45,472 nucleotides of DNA, taken from positions 1 through 45,472 of the forward strand of contig PFJE01000080.1 in assembly GCA_002783865.1 (NCBI GenBank). Direction: 5' to 3'. Under the pieces are notes generated by a model. It ran no database searches. It saw only the letters and a list, made by a program, of their open reading frames with translations, and was not told the origin of the DNA. Origin of the DNA: Sphingomonadales bacterium CG_4_10_14_3_um_filter_58_15. GTDB taxonomy: Bacteria > Pseudomonadota > Alphaproteobacteria > Sphingomonadales > Sphingomonadaceae. Positions 17,637-26,669 of this stretch are shown one piece after another (position 1 is the first letter of the stretch; the number at the start of each line of letters is the position of its first letter). The translations under genes were made by a program, and so were the position numbers.

Positions 17637-18885
17637 TGATATAGCTTTCCTTGCTCCGGACATCATTCTCGACCCATTCTATGAGCATGGTCAAGACGCG
17701 GTGCAGATTTTCTTCCTGACCATTCATCCTGTTTTCCAGCGCCGTCAGCCGCTTGTCCATGCTATCGACCCGTTCGGCAGTCGCTTTGTCTGCCGGCGGC
17801 GCAGACACCGCACCTGGCTTGTCCTCAGCATATGGGGCGGCTGGTGCTTCGCTCAACTTTTGCTCGGGCTGCCAAGCTTGTGGTGGCGCTTCCGGCACAT
17901 GCAGATTGACGACTTCATGTTCCTGCGCGGACGTTGGTTCCGCTCGCGATTCCGACGGTTGCGTCGGCGCTTCAGGCGCCTGTTTAGCCGACAGTTCATA
18001 ATCCCGCTTGGGCTTTTCCCACAGCGGGTTTTCCGGTTCGGTTGAAGCGGTTGGTGGCGCAGCAATTTCTACGTCCTCGCCCTTCAAATCGGCGAGTACC
18101 CGTTCCACCATCGCTTGGTCGATCGTTTCGGCATGTTCGATCGATCCCATCAACAGAATCCGGCTCATCAGCGCATTGATCTTGCGGGGAACGCCCGCGG
18201 TTTCTGCATAGAGCACACGAAACACGCTCGAGGTGATTTTAGGACGCCCGGACCAGCCGCTTTTGGACAGCCGATGCGTGACATAGGGCTCAATTTCTTC
18301 TGCGTTCATCGGTTCAAGATGATGATGGGCAATGATCCTCTGTCGCAATTGCTCCAGCTGGTTGGAATTTTGCAGCATGTCGCGAAACTCTGGCTGGCCG
18401 AGCAGGAATATCTGCAACAATGCCTGCCCGCCAAGCTGGAAATTTGACAGCATCCGCAATTCTTCCAGCGCGCCTGCCGGAAGATTTTGCGATTCATCGA
18501 CGATCAGCAAACAGCGGCGTCCGGCCCGCGCTTCGGCGTGCAGAAACTGTTCAATCGCGCTGAGCAATTGGGCCTTGTCCATATGGTCCGTGTTGATATC
18601 GAAATGATTGGCGGCTACCCGCACGATATCCTCGCTGTCGAGCTTGGTCGTAACGATATTGGCAGCGGTCAGACGTGCCTTGTCGATCGTCGCCATAAGA
18701 TGGCTGACCAGAGTGGTTTTACCGGCACCAACGTCGCCAGTAATGACAATGAACCCTTCGCCCTGCGCCAGGCCATAGCCGAGATAGGACAGTGCCTTGC
18801 GGTGGGTCAGGCTCTCGAAATAATAATGCGGATCCGGGGTCAGCTGAAACGGCCGACCATTCAATCCATAAAATGTATCATACAT
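17617..18885 (-). CDS. XrtA-system AAA ATPase (ExeA-like)
   Basis: A 422-residue ATPase of the ExeA/TIGR03015 type. The N-terminus, MYDTFYGLNGRPFQLTPDP, is the family signature. Walker A is GDVGAGKTT (about residues 50-58) and Walker B is CLLIVDESQNL (about 125-135). After residue 270 the sequence becomes a low-complexity linker rich in Pro, Glu and Ala (about 275-375) and ends with a short coiled-coil-like segment. Such a linker suggests a tether between the ATPase and a partner of the secretion complex; that is inference. ATG 18885 is preferred to 18903 because GGAG stands 10 nt before it and the family starts there. Confidence 0.93.
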   Translation of the reverse strand: MYDTFYGLNGRPFQLTPDPHYYFESLTHRKALSYLGYGLAQGEGFIVITGDVGAGKTTLVSHLMATIDKARLTAANIVTTKLDSEDIVRVAANHFDINTDHMDKAQLLSAIEQFLHAEARAGRRCLLIVDESQNLPAGALEELRMLSNFQLGGQALLQIFLLGQPEFRDMLQNSNQLEQLRQRIIAHHHLEPMNAEEIEPYVTHRLSKSGWSGRPKITSSVFRVLYAETAGVPRKINALMSRILLMGSIEHAETIDQAMVERVLADLKGEDVEIAAPPTASTEPENPLWEKPKRDYELSAKQAPEAPTQPSESRAEPTSAQEHEVVNLHVPEAPPQAWQPEQKLSEAPAAPYAEDKPGAVSAPPADKATAERVDSMDKRLTALENRMNGQEENLHRVLTMLIEWVENDVRSKESYINAGRAA

Positions 18886-18920
18886 GCTCGTATCTCCGAT
18901 CATCAGCGATGATGATGCTC

Positions 18921-20543
18921 TTAAAAATCATATCGAAGCCCCAGCAGAGCAGACGCCGTGAGGTCGCTCTCGAAACCCTCTTGCTTGGAGCTGTCCAGAC
19001 CGACGGCGGCAGTGCCTTGTAGACCAGGAAAAATCTGACGATAATAAGCAGCATTGGCACCGAGCCCCAATACATTGGGGGCATTCGCAAAGCCGCTGTC
19101 CAACAGATTGGCGTAAACGTTCGCGTCAAAACTGGAATAAGTATCGAGTTCCCGGCCAACCGACAGACTGGCGTAATAATTCTGGTCCACTAGACCATCC
19201 ACCGCGGACACAGCACCCAATTGCGAGGCAAAGTAGCTGCGCCGTGCATATCCCACCCCTAGGCCGGTATTCCAGCCGCCGGTGTTATAGGTGAGCTGCC
19301 CGTTGACGCCCCGCGCGCGGAACGAAGATGAAGCCGCAGATTGCAGCACATCGTTGAAGCAAAGACTGCTCGTTTCACCGAAGGCACAGCCATTCAGCTC
19401 ACCACTCAACGGGTTGCGTGTACTGGAAAAACTGGTTCCCAAATTCGCCAGATTATCATTGAGCAAATTGCCGAAACCGGAAACGGTATCATAAACCGAG
19501 ATGTTCAACGCCGTGTTCTGATTGGGCTGATAGCCAAAGCTGCCGTAATAGGTTTCGCTGCCGTAGCGCTGTCCCACTCGGGCTTCGAGCGAAGTCCGGC
19601 GACTTGGTCGCCACAGGACCCCAACATCCCAGAACACACCGTCCTGATCGTAGGACAACAATCGCGGCGATGTTTCATCGGTTACCAACCGGCCATCATT
19701 GCCGATGACCGGAACGCCATTGGCATCACGCACCGCGTCGCGCTCTGAAATTTCGATATCTTCGTAGCCGACACCGCCAACCAGTGCCAGGCTTTCCGAA
19801 ACCGGCACGGTTACATCTGCACGTACATTTTTGGCTTCAAACCGCTGATCAAGCTGGCCACCATCTTCCCGCTCCCAGCCCGCACCAACGGCCCAGCCAA
19901 AGGGAAGATCGCCCGGCTGCATGCCGACGCTTGCATTGGCCGAGTGGCTGACGCTGTCGTCAAAAACATCAATCGGCACCTGACCCGGCGGCAAGGCCCC
20001 GGTCGCTTCGTTCTCGACCTTGGTATAACCCACCCGGTAATTGGCATTTACATCCAGTGCGCCGACTTGGGTCGACAGGCTTGGACCGGCATAAACCGAA
20101 TAAACCTGCGTTACATTATCTATGTTTCCGACCGTATTGGACGGCGCCTCTCCCCGCAAATCGACACGACTGCGCGTTGCAATACCGCCAGCTTCCAATG
20201 ACAAGACATTGGGCACGAGCTGTACCCGGCCGCGGGCCAGACCGCTGATGATATCATCGTCGCCCAAATTGTCCTGATAGAAGAATCGGCGCTCGTAGCG
20301 CAGGTTTAGCTGGGCTTCCGCACCCCGCGTCTGGAGCGAAGTATCGATACCGGCGGCAACCGATGTATAAGTGAGCACATCGCTGCCGTCCTTCAAATCG
20401 GCGACCAACACCTGCTGAATCTCAATATAGGGCGACACGTCGGCTTTGCGTTCACGCGCCTCAACTGCAGGCACCGCCAATGCAAGCAGCGGCAGCATCG
20501 CCGCCCCATATTTCAGGACGTTTCTAGTCATCTGCGAGGTCAT
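18921..20543 (-). CDS. XrtA-locus outer-membrane beta-barrel protein (TIGR03016-like)
   Basis: A 540-residue exported protein. It has a signal peptide (about residues 1-29, ending VPAVEA), then alternating hydrophobic/polar strands throughout, and a C-terminal phenylalanine (ALLGLRYDF), the usual outer-membrane insertion signal. Its place between the tyrosine kinase and the ATPase matches the family recorded in PEP-CTERM loci as TIGR03016. A likely role is the outer-membrane pore or scaffold for polysaccharide export, with the export lipoprotein (23047-23703) at the periplasmic side; this is inference. GGAGAG stands 8 nt before ATG 20543, and the kinase stop is only 3 bp upstream. Confidence 0.88.
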   Translation of the reverse strand: MTSQMTRNVLKYGAAMLPLLALAVPAVEARERKADVSPYIEIQQVLVADLKDGSDVLTYTSVAAGIDTSLQTRGAEAQLNLRYERRFFYQDNLGDDDIISGLARGRVQLVPNVLSLEAGGIATRSRVDLRGEAPSNTVGNIDNVTQVYSVYAGPSLSTQVGALDVNANYRVGYTKVENEATGALPPGQVPIDVFDDSVSHSANASVGMQPGDLPFGWAVGAGWEREDGGQLDQRFEAKNVRADVTVPVSESLALVGGVGYEDIEISERDAVRDANGVPVIGNDGRLVTDETSPRLLSYDQDGVFWDVGVLWRPSRRTSLEARVGQRYGSETYYGSFGYQPNQNTALNISVYDTVSGFGNLLNDNLANLGTSFSSTRNPLSGELNGCAFGETSSLCFNDVLQSAASSSFRARGVNGQLTYNTGGWNTGLGVGYARRSYFASQLGAVSAVDGLVDQNYYASLSVGRELDTYSSFDANVYANLLDSGFANAPNVLGLGANAAYYRQIFPGLQGTAAVGLDSSKQEGFESDLTASALLGLRYDF

Positions 20544-20546
20544 GGG

Positions 20547-21464
20547 TTACTCTCCATATCCATAATAAGATCCAAAGCGGCGTCCGGTTGGCGAGAATTT
20601 CGTGCCATTCAGAAGCAGTTGGATATGTTCACATCCACCCATCAGACTCAACGCATCGCGCAGGGCGGTTTCGGTTGTTTCATCCGCTTTCACCACCATC
20701 ACGACCTGGCCGACATGGGTTGCCAGCACCGATGCCGGCGAGGCCGACAAGGCTGGTGGCGAATCAAAAATCACAATGCGATGGGGATTATTCTGGGTCA
20801 GGCGGTTGAGCACCTGCTCGGTCCGCGCAGACGCCAGATATTCGGTGTCGGCATTGGTCTGATCGCCGGCTGGCAGAATTGCCAAACCGGGAATGTCAGT
20901 ATGAATGATGCAATTTTCGACCGGCAATTCCGGATCGGCCAGCGCGTCCATAAGGCCCTTGCTGCCTTCCAGACCAAGACTGGACAGAATGCTGGGCTTG
21001 GCAAAATCGGCGTCGACCAGCAGGACCTCATTATCCTTCTCTGCGGCTATCGAAAGAGCGAGGTTCAGAGCGCAGAATGTCTTGCCCTCGTCGGGATGTG
21101 CCGAACAGATCAATATCCGTTCGCCATGCCGAACCGGCGCCGTTTTCTGGCTGCCTTTGGCAGCGAGCAGCAACTGACGCTTGATGATCCGGAATTCCTC
21201 CGAAATACCCGTGACCGGTCCATCAGGAACGATGAAACCGGCTTCGCGCAATTTGTCACGGTCCACAATGACCTGCGGCCCATCATAAGCCTCGATTGGC
21301 CTTGGCGTTACCGGCGTGACTTGCCGGGCTGGAGCCTCAGGCGGCGAACGATCCGAAGCGCCACGATTCTGTTCACCGGTCCGGACCGCCGGGATATAGT
21401 CATAGATTTCCCCTGCCCTTTCGAGCAACGATCCGGTTTTTTTGGGAGGGCTATATTTGTTCAT
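20547..21464 (-). CDS. XrtA-associated bacterial tyrosine autokinase
   Basis: A 305-residue cytoplasmic BY-kinase without its own membrane domain. In such systems it cycles between phosphorylated and free states on contact with the chain-length determinant. Walker A is SAHPDEGKT (121-129), Walker A' is VLLVDADFAKPS (Asp151), and Walker B is IVIFDSPP. The C-terminus ends in a short tyrosine cluster (Tyr300, 301, 303 in GSYYGYGE), the usual autophosphorylation tail. The N-terminal 60 residues are disordered in appearance and Pro-rich. The chain-length gene, upstream in the operon, ends 10 bp before it, so the pair is the split-protein arrangement of Wzc. Confidence 0.93.
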   Translation of the reverse strand: MNKYSPPKKTGSLLERAGEIYDYIPAVRTGEQNRGASDRSPPEAPARQVTPVTPRPIEAYDGPQVIVDRDKLREAGFIVPDGPVTGISEEFRIIKRQLLLAAKGSQKTAPVRHGERILICSAHPDEGKTFCALNLALSIAAEKDNEVLLVDADFAKPSILSSLGLEGSKGLMDALADPELPVENCIIHTDIPGLAILPAGDQTNADTEYLASARTEQVLNRLTQNNPHRIVIFDSPPALSASPASVLATHVGQVVMVVKADETTETALRDALSLMGGCEHIQLLLNGTKFSPTGRRFGSYYGYGE

Positions 21465-21474
21465 ATCAGCTTCC

Positions 21475-23007
21475 TCAGGCGACCATGCCGCGCTGGATAA
21501 ATTCGACGATCATCAACATGCCAAACACCCCGAACAGAGCGCCACTGGTGCCGTAAAAGATGCGCAATTTCTTCTGCTGTATTGCGCGCTGGGCGTTGGT
21601 CAGTATCTGCGAAACAGAGCCGATAACCGGCAGACCGCTGGCTTTTTCGAGCTTGTCTGCGGTCGGATATGTCGTTTGCAAATGGCCCAACGCAAAGGCC
21701 CCGCCAACACCGCCGCCAATTCCGGCAATCAGCACCATCGCCAGCAATAGCGGGCGGTTCGGTGCCGCGGGAGATCGCGGACTGGACGGCGGATCGATCA
21801 CCCGAAACTTGACCGAGTCGGTTTCCGATTCCACCTGACCGCGCAATTTGATTTGCTCCCGGTCGGTGAGCAGCTTGTCATATTGGCTTTTGAGTACTTC
21901 ATGGTCACGATTGATCCGCGACATTTCCGCGGCAACGCCCGGCTCCAGAGTTTGTTTCGATGCCAGTTGCGCCATGTCCGCCTGCAGGGCATTTTTCCGT
22001 GCTTGCAATGCTGCTAAGCTTGCCTGGCGTTCGGCGCGCATGCTTTGCAGTGAACTATAGGCTGGATTTGGCGTCTGGTATCCACCGCCACCCGCCGGTT
22101 CTTTTGACGCCTGTACCCGCAGCGCCGCAATTTCGTTTTTCATGGAAATGACGTCGGGATGGCTATCGGTCCAGCCGCGTGCCCGCGCTGCCGCCAGTGT
22201 GGCCTGGGCCTGAGCCAGCTGGCTGCGGGCTCCGCCTCCCCCGACGCCAGGTGTCGCCAAAGACGAAGGTGTACCGGATAGCTGGCCATTCAAGGCGGCG
22301 AGCGATGCCGAAGCCTGACTAATCTGTGAATCAATCTGCCCCAGCTCAGCCCGTGCTGCCTCCATCCGTTGGCTGATCGAACCCATGCCTGGCAGCAAAC
22401 CCAGATTTTCTGTTTCAAACTGGACCTGTTTTTGCTCGACTTCCTGCAGCTCTTTTTCCCGTTGGGCGAGCTGGGCGTCGAGAAACTTTATCGTCTGGCT
22501 GGTTTCATCGCGGTCACCCGACAGGTTCTCCTCGACAAATATGTCGATCATTTTCTGAACAATATCGCGGGCCAGAACGGCATTCTCTGCGTCGGACAGA
22601 TTGCTCGCCGATGACTTGGCCGTGATTTCGAACAGATTGTCCTTTTCCGATTTGATTTCGATGCTCTTGCGCAGCATTTCGACCTTGCCGGACAGTTCAC
22701 GATCGGTGGCAACCGACTGGTTCAGCGCGGTTCCGCGAACGACTTTTTCCAGGTTGATCGTCGAAGCCAGCGTTTCCTGAACGCGCTCCATATTCTTCTT
22801 CCGCTCGCGCGCATCGACACCGACCTTGTCGGACAAGATCGACTGCATCTCTACCGAAATACGGGCTGTAGATTCATAGCTGTTCGGGATCAGCGCAACG
22901 ACAAGCCAGCCCAGCAGGCAAAGCCCCCAGGCAACGCCGAGTGCGAGCCAGCGCCGATTCCAGACGCTGTGCACCGCTATTTTGAATTCATCGTAGAGGC
23001 CGTTCAT
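21475..23007 (-). CDS. XrtA-system polysaccharide chain-length determinant (Wzz/PCP type)
   Basis: A 510-residue inner-membrane protein that sets polymer length and activates the tyrosine kinase. It has a Wzz domain with a first membrane segment at about residues 18-40 (LALGVAWGLCLLGWLVVAL), a long periplasmic coiled coil (about 160-400, including the QLAQREKELQEVEQKQVQFE stretch), and a second membrane segment near 430-450 preceded by the Pro-rich motif RVIDPPSSPRSPAAPNRP. A third hydrophobic segment lies at the C-terminus. ATG 23007 is preferred to the TTG at 23019 because the SD-like AGGAA is too close to the TTG. No kinase domain is fused; that is the next gene. Confidence 0.92.
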   Translation of the reverse strand: MNGLYDEFKIAVHSVWNRRWLALGVAWGLCLLGWLVVALIPNSYESTARISVEMQSILSDKVGVDARERKKNMERVQETLASTINLEKVVRGTALNQSVATDRELSGKVEMLRKSIEIKSEKDNLFEITAKSSASNLSDAENAVLARDIVQKMIDIFVEENLSGDRDETSQTIKFLDAQLAQREKELQEVEQKQVQFETENLGLLPGMGSISQRMEAARAELGQIDSQISQASASLAALNGQLSGTPSSLATPGVGGGGARSQLAQAQATLAAARARGWTDSHPDVISMKNEIAALRVQASKEPAGGGGYQTPNPAYSSLQSMRAERQASLAALQARKNALQADMAQLASKQTLEPGVAAEMSRINRDHEVLKSQYDKLLTDREQIKLRGQVESETDSVKFRVIDPPSSPRSPAAPNRPLLLAMVLIAGIGGGVGGAFALGHLQTTYPTADKLEKASGLPVIGSVSQILTNAQRAIQQKKLRIFYGTSGALFGVFGMLMIVEFIQRGMVA

Positions 23008-23046
23008 ATGTCTATTCAATTCCTGTGAATGATGGCGGGCAACCGA

Positions 23047-23703
23047 TTAAAACATGCTTTCCGGAATGATGATCACATCACCGGGGCGCAGCATGACATT
23101 GGCGCGGGTTTCGCCCTTCTTCATCAAATCGTCGATCCGCAGGGCAAATTCCTTTTGCTTGCCGGTGCCGCGATCGAACCGGATCAGCCTGGCACGGTTC
23201 CCGGACGCAAATTCGGACATGCCACCAACCGCGATCATCGCATCGAGCAGGGTCATATTGGCACGATAGGGAATCGATGCCGGTTTCTCGGTCGCGCCCA
23301 CAATGCGAATTTGCTGGGAAAAGGTGCCGGAAAAATTGTTGACAATGACGGAAACCAGCGGCTCATTGATATATTGCGACAGTTGCAGCGTCAGATCTTG
23401 TGCGAGCATTGAAGGTGTCTTGCCGACGGCGGGCATGTCGGTAATCAGCGGTGTCGTAATGCGGCCATCGGGTCGAACCTGAACCTTCGCGCCCAGTTCC
23501 GGATTGCGCCAGACAAAGATGGTAAGCTCGTCCAGCGGACCGATGACATATTCTTCGCCGGGACCTTCCTGCATGGAGACAAAGGATGCCGATGGCAGCT
23601 GCGGGCCGCTGGAATTGCCAGCGCAGCCGGCAACCGCGAGTGACGCCATGCCAGCACCTACCATTAACTTGGCCAAGCGATTGTTTTTCATAGCAGAACG
23701 CAT
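23047..23703 (-). CDS. XrtA-system polysaccharide export lipoprotein (Wza-like)
   Basis: A 218-residue outer-membrane export protein. It is probably a lipoprotein (lipobox SLAVAGC near residue 27). Then comes the poly-export domain, YVIGPLDELTIFVWRNPEL, and a SLBB-like domain (IRIVGATEKPASIPY). It ends with VMLRPGDVIIIPESMF. The start was moved from the long frame (23766) to ATG 23703, which has GAGGTG 7 nt before it. It is the first gene of the assembly block. The 171-bp gap before it, after the decarboxylase stop, is the longest in this arm and is the likely place for the operon promoter, although I cannot point to a clean one. Confidence 0.94.
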   Translation of the reverse strand: MRSAMKNNRLAKLMVGAGMASLAVAGCAGNSSGPQLPSASFVSMQEGPGEEYVIGPLDELTIFVWRNPELGAKVQVRPDGRITTPLITDMPAVGKTPSMLAQDLTLQLSQYINEPLVSVIVNNFSGTFSQQIRIVGATEKPASIPYRANMTLLDAMIAVGGMSEFASGNRARLIRFDRGTGKQKEFALRIDDLMKKGETRANVMLRPGDVIIIPESMF

Positions 23704-23874
23704 TTTTTCACCTCGTATAAACCCTCCGGCGAATGAGCGTTTCCCAACGGAAAACAGCCATTCCACACAGTTTCACAAGGTGGCTATGCTAGAAAATAGT
23801 GAATATAGCGTTAGGATTAGCTGAATTTGCTATGAACGAGACCGGAGATTGGCCCGCTCAGACGGTGGCTCCAG

Positions 23875-25110
23875 CTATCCCACAAATATCTCGGTGGCCG
23901 CCCCTTGACCGAGGAAGTTGGCCGGGCTTGCGGTCGCTCCATAGGCCCCGGCACAGAAGATCGCGACGATGTCACCGACCTCCGCTCTGGGCATGGCCGC
24001 GTTGTCGCTCAATCGGTCAAGCGGCGTGCACAGACAGCCGACGATGGAAACGGTTTCTTCCGGTTGCTGGTCAAATCTGCTGGCGATGGCGGCCGGGTAG
24101 TTGCGCCTCACCACCGTCCCAAAATTGCCGCTGGCGGCGAGCTGATGGTGCAAACCGCCATCGCAGACCAGAAAAACCTGTCCCTGGCTTACCTTGCGAT
24201 CCACAATTCGGGTTAGATAGACGCCGGCCTCGCCGACCATGTAGCGGCCCAGTTCGATGGCAAATTGAGTCGATGAAAGGATGTCAGGCAAATACTTGAA
24301 CTGATCGGCCAAGGCTTTCCCAACTTTGACGATGTCAACTTGCTCATCGCCGGGGAAATAGGGAATACCGAAACCGCCACCAAGATTGATATGGGCTGGC
24401 GATTGCCCGATTGCCGTCGCCAGACGCGCAGCAAGCTCCAGCGTCTGGGCCTGAGTCTCGATAATTGCATCGGCGCTAAGCGCTTGCGAACCGGCAAAAA
24501 TATGAAAACCGCGCCAATCGGCCCGGGCCTCCAATATTTGGTTCACTACGGGTGCAACCAGTTCGATATCCATGCCGAACGGCTTGGCACCGCCACCCAT
24601 TTTCATGCCCGACCCTTTGAGGTCAAAATCCGGATTGACCCGAATCGCCAGCCGCGGTTTCTTGTCAACGGCAGCGCCGATTTTCAGCGCCCGACCGCAT
24701 TCGCCGGGCGACTCGATATTGATCGTAACGCCGGCCTGGATCGCCCGCTGCAATTCGTCATCCCGTTTGCCGGGCCCCGCGAAACTGATCTTTTCCGGCG
24801 CCGCACCAGCGTCGAGCGCCATCCGCAATTCGCCGCCAGACGCAATATCGATACCGTCAACCAGGCCGACCATGTGGCGGAGCAGCGGCGGGAAAGGATT
24901 TGCTTTCATTGCATAGTGCAGATCAAGACCCTCGGGCATCGCCGCTCGCAACGCCGCCAAACGGCCGTCAAGCATAGCTCTGGAATAGACAAAAAGCGGC
25001 GAACCATTTTCCTGAACCAGCGCACTGGCTTTCTGTCCGCCAATGGCGAGTTCACCGCCAATTGTGTCATAGCCCGATGGGATCGGCCCGGTGGGTTTGG
25101 TCTTAATCAT
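23875..25110 (-). CDS. XrtA-associated PLP-dependent decarboxylase (TIGR03099-like)
   Basis: A 411-residue fold-III PLP enzyme of the ornithine/diaminopimelate decarboxylase class. The cofactor lysine is Lys69 in LHYAMKANPFPPLLRHM. Further segments are SGGELRMALDAG, ISFAGPGKRDDEL, GFHIFAGSQALS, NLGGGFGIPYF and, near the end, AIFCAGAYGATASPANFLG. The usual GxxCESxD active-site motif reads VGCLCTPLDRL here, so substrate specificity differs from LysA and is unknown. Its start overlaps the ligase stop (ATGA), so the two act as a pair. I recall this pair in exosortase A loci as TIGR03099 and TIGR03098. Confidence 0.92.
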   Translation of the reverse strand: MIKTKPTGPIPSGYDTIGGELAIGGQKASALVQENGSPLFVYSRAMLDGRLAALRAAMPEGLDLHYAMKANPFPPLLRHMVGLVDGIDIASGGELRMALDAGAAPEKISFAGPGKRDDELQRAIQAGVTINIESPGECGRALKIGAAVDKKPRLAIRVNPDFDLKGSGMKMGGGAKPFGMDIELVAPVVNQILEARADWRGFHIFAGSQALSADAIIETQAQTLELAARLATAIGQSPAHINLGGGFGIPYFPGDEQVDIVKVGKALADQFKYLPDILSSTQFAIELGRYMVGEAGVYLTRIVDRKVSQGQVFLVCDGGLHHQLAASGNFGTVVRRNYPAAIASRFDQQPEETVSIVGCLCTPLDRLSDNAAMPRAEVGDIVAIFCAGAYGATASPANFLGQGAATEIFVG

Positions 25111-26651
25111 TCAACATCCATGCTGGCCAGTAAGTTGCGATCCAGTTTCCCGTTGGGATTCTTCGGGAATTCGGAAAGCAGGACAATATCCCTGGGGTGC
25201 ATAAAATTTGGTAAATTCTCCTTTAAATAGCTTCTCAACTGGTCGGTGACCGCACCGGTTTCTGATCCGCGTTTCACCGGCCTGACAAACAGACGGATCG
25301 CATGTCCGAGCCGTTCATCCGGAACGCCTAGCGCCACGGCTTCCGCTATAAGTCCCGATTCAACCGCGATTTCCTCGATCTCCGTGGGGCTGATCCGGTT
25401 ACCGGAGCTCTTGATCATCGCATCATCGCGGCTGACGAAATAAAGCAGGCCGTCCGCACCGCGCTTCACTGTATCGCCGGAGAACACCGCGGTACCGCGA
25501 TAGTGTGAAGCGTCCGGTGCGCTTTTGAACCGTTGCGCAGTGCGTTCCGGGTCGTTCCAGTAGCCCTGCGCGACCAGCGGGCCGCAATGGACGAGTTCGC
25601 CCGCCTGATCCGGACCGGCGACGGCTCCTGATTCATCGACCACCAGAATCTCGGCGAAAGGAATCGCGGTACCCATGCTGGTCGGATTGTCGTCGATCAA
25701 AGAGGGATCGAGATAGGTCGATCGAAAAGCCTCGGTCAGTCCGTACATCGCATAGATATCGGTGCCGGACCCGAATATCGCCCGCAATTGCCTGACCAAT
25801 GTTGGCGTCAAAGCGCCACCGCTGTTGGTCAGCCGCCGCATCGACGCGACCGCTTCTTCCGGCCATTCATGTTCGACCAGTTGCACCCAGAGCGGCGGCA
25901 CTGCTGCCAGAGTGGTGATTTTTTCGCGTGCGCATGCCTTCATGACGTCACGCGGCGTCAGATAATCCAGCGGCACGGCGCAGCCACCCGCTGCCCAGGT
26001 CGAGAGTAGCTGATTCTGGCCATAATCAAAGCTCAGCGGCAATACGCAAATCGTTCGGTCATCGGCAGCAAGCTTCAGATATTCCGCGACGCTGAGCGCA
26101 CCAAGTGTCATATTGGCATGGCTGAGCATGACTCCTTTCGGACGTCCGGTGGACCCGCTGGTGTACAAGATCGCGGCCAGATCATCGGTATCTGTGGTCG
26201 CGGCGCTGGGGACCATTGGCTCAGCGATTGATTCCAGGGCGTTATCGACAAACTTGTCCTCAAACAGCTCGCAATCCGGATCGATATCGCTCCCTTCCAG
26301 TGATTTCAGACGACCGGCATTGCCGATCAGCAACTTGGCGCCGCTATCCTCGACAATATAGGCGACCTGAGCGTGCTTGAGCAGCGGATTGACCGGCACA
26401 TGGACCAGACCGGCACGCGCCGCTGCCAGCGGCATGATGCACGCCAGTTCGGTCTTGGACAGCCATGTTGCAACCCTGTCCCCTTTAGCGACGCCCTGCC
26501 CCTGCAACCATGCCGCCAGTGCACCGATACGATGATTTAACATCTTGTAGCTAAGAGTGCCGGAGCGCGTCGCGAGAGCGTCTGCATCCGGATCCTTGCC
26601 CATAACCAGGTGGTCCAACGGGAATGCGGCGGTTTCGGGAGCAATATTCAA
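25107..26651 (-). CDS. XrtA-associated AMP-forming acyl-CoA/ACP ligase (TIGR03098-like)
   Basis: A 514-residue ANL-superfamily enzyme that activates a carboxylate as an adenylate. Core motifs: LYTSGSTGRPKGVMLSHAN (phosphate loop, residues 162-180), YAMYGLTEAF, the hinge region LYFVSRDDAMIKSSGNRIS, and the C-terminal lysine motif NPNGKLDR. With a free acyl carrier protein encoded in the divergent operon (27766-28038), loading of ACP instead of CoA is plausible. The start is a TTG at 26651 with AGGT about 7 nt upstream. The next ATG in frame (26603) would remove part of the expected N-terminus. Only 18 bp separate it from the divergent transferase start. Confidence 0.92.
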   Translation of the reverse strand: MNIAPETAAFPLDHLVMGKDPDADALATRSGTLSYKMLNHRIGALAAWLQGQGVAKGDRVATWLSKTELACIMPLAAARAGLVHVPVNPLLKHAQVAYIVEDSGAKLLIGNAGRLKSLEGSDIDPDCELFEDKFVDNALESIAEPMVPSAATTDTDDLAAILYTSGSTGRPKGVMLSHANMTLGALSVAEYLKLAADDRTICVLPLSFDYGQNQLLSTWAAGGCAVPLDYLTPRDVMKACAREKITTLAAVPPLWVQLVEHEWPEEAVASMRRLTNSGGALTPTLVRQLRAIFGSGTDIYAMYGLTEAFRSTYLDPSLIDDNPTSMGTAIPFAEILVVDESGAVAGPDQAGELVHCGPLVAQGYWNDPERTAQRFKSAPDASHYRGTAVFSGDTVKRGADGLLYFVSRDDAMIKSSGNRISPTEIEEIAVESGLIAEAVALGVPDERLGHAIRLFVRPVKRGSETGAVTDQLRSYLKENLPNFMHPRDIVLLSEFPKNPNGKLDRNLLASMDVE

Positions 26652-26669
26652 TGTTTGACCTATGGGAAA

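Noticed and set aside
23704-23874. A defined sigma-70 or sigma-54 promoter for the EPS assembly block
   Set aside because: Several A/T-rich hexamers exist, but none gives a -35/-10 pair with proper spacing, and no GG-N10-GC (sigma-54) element was seen.
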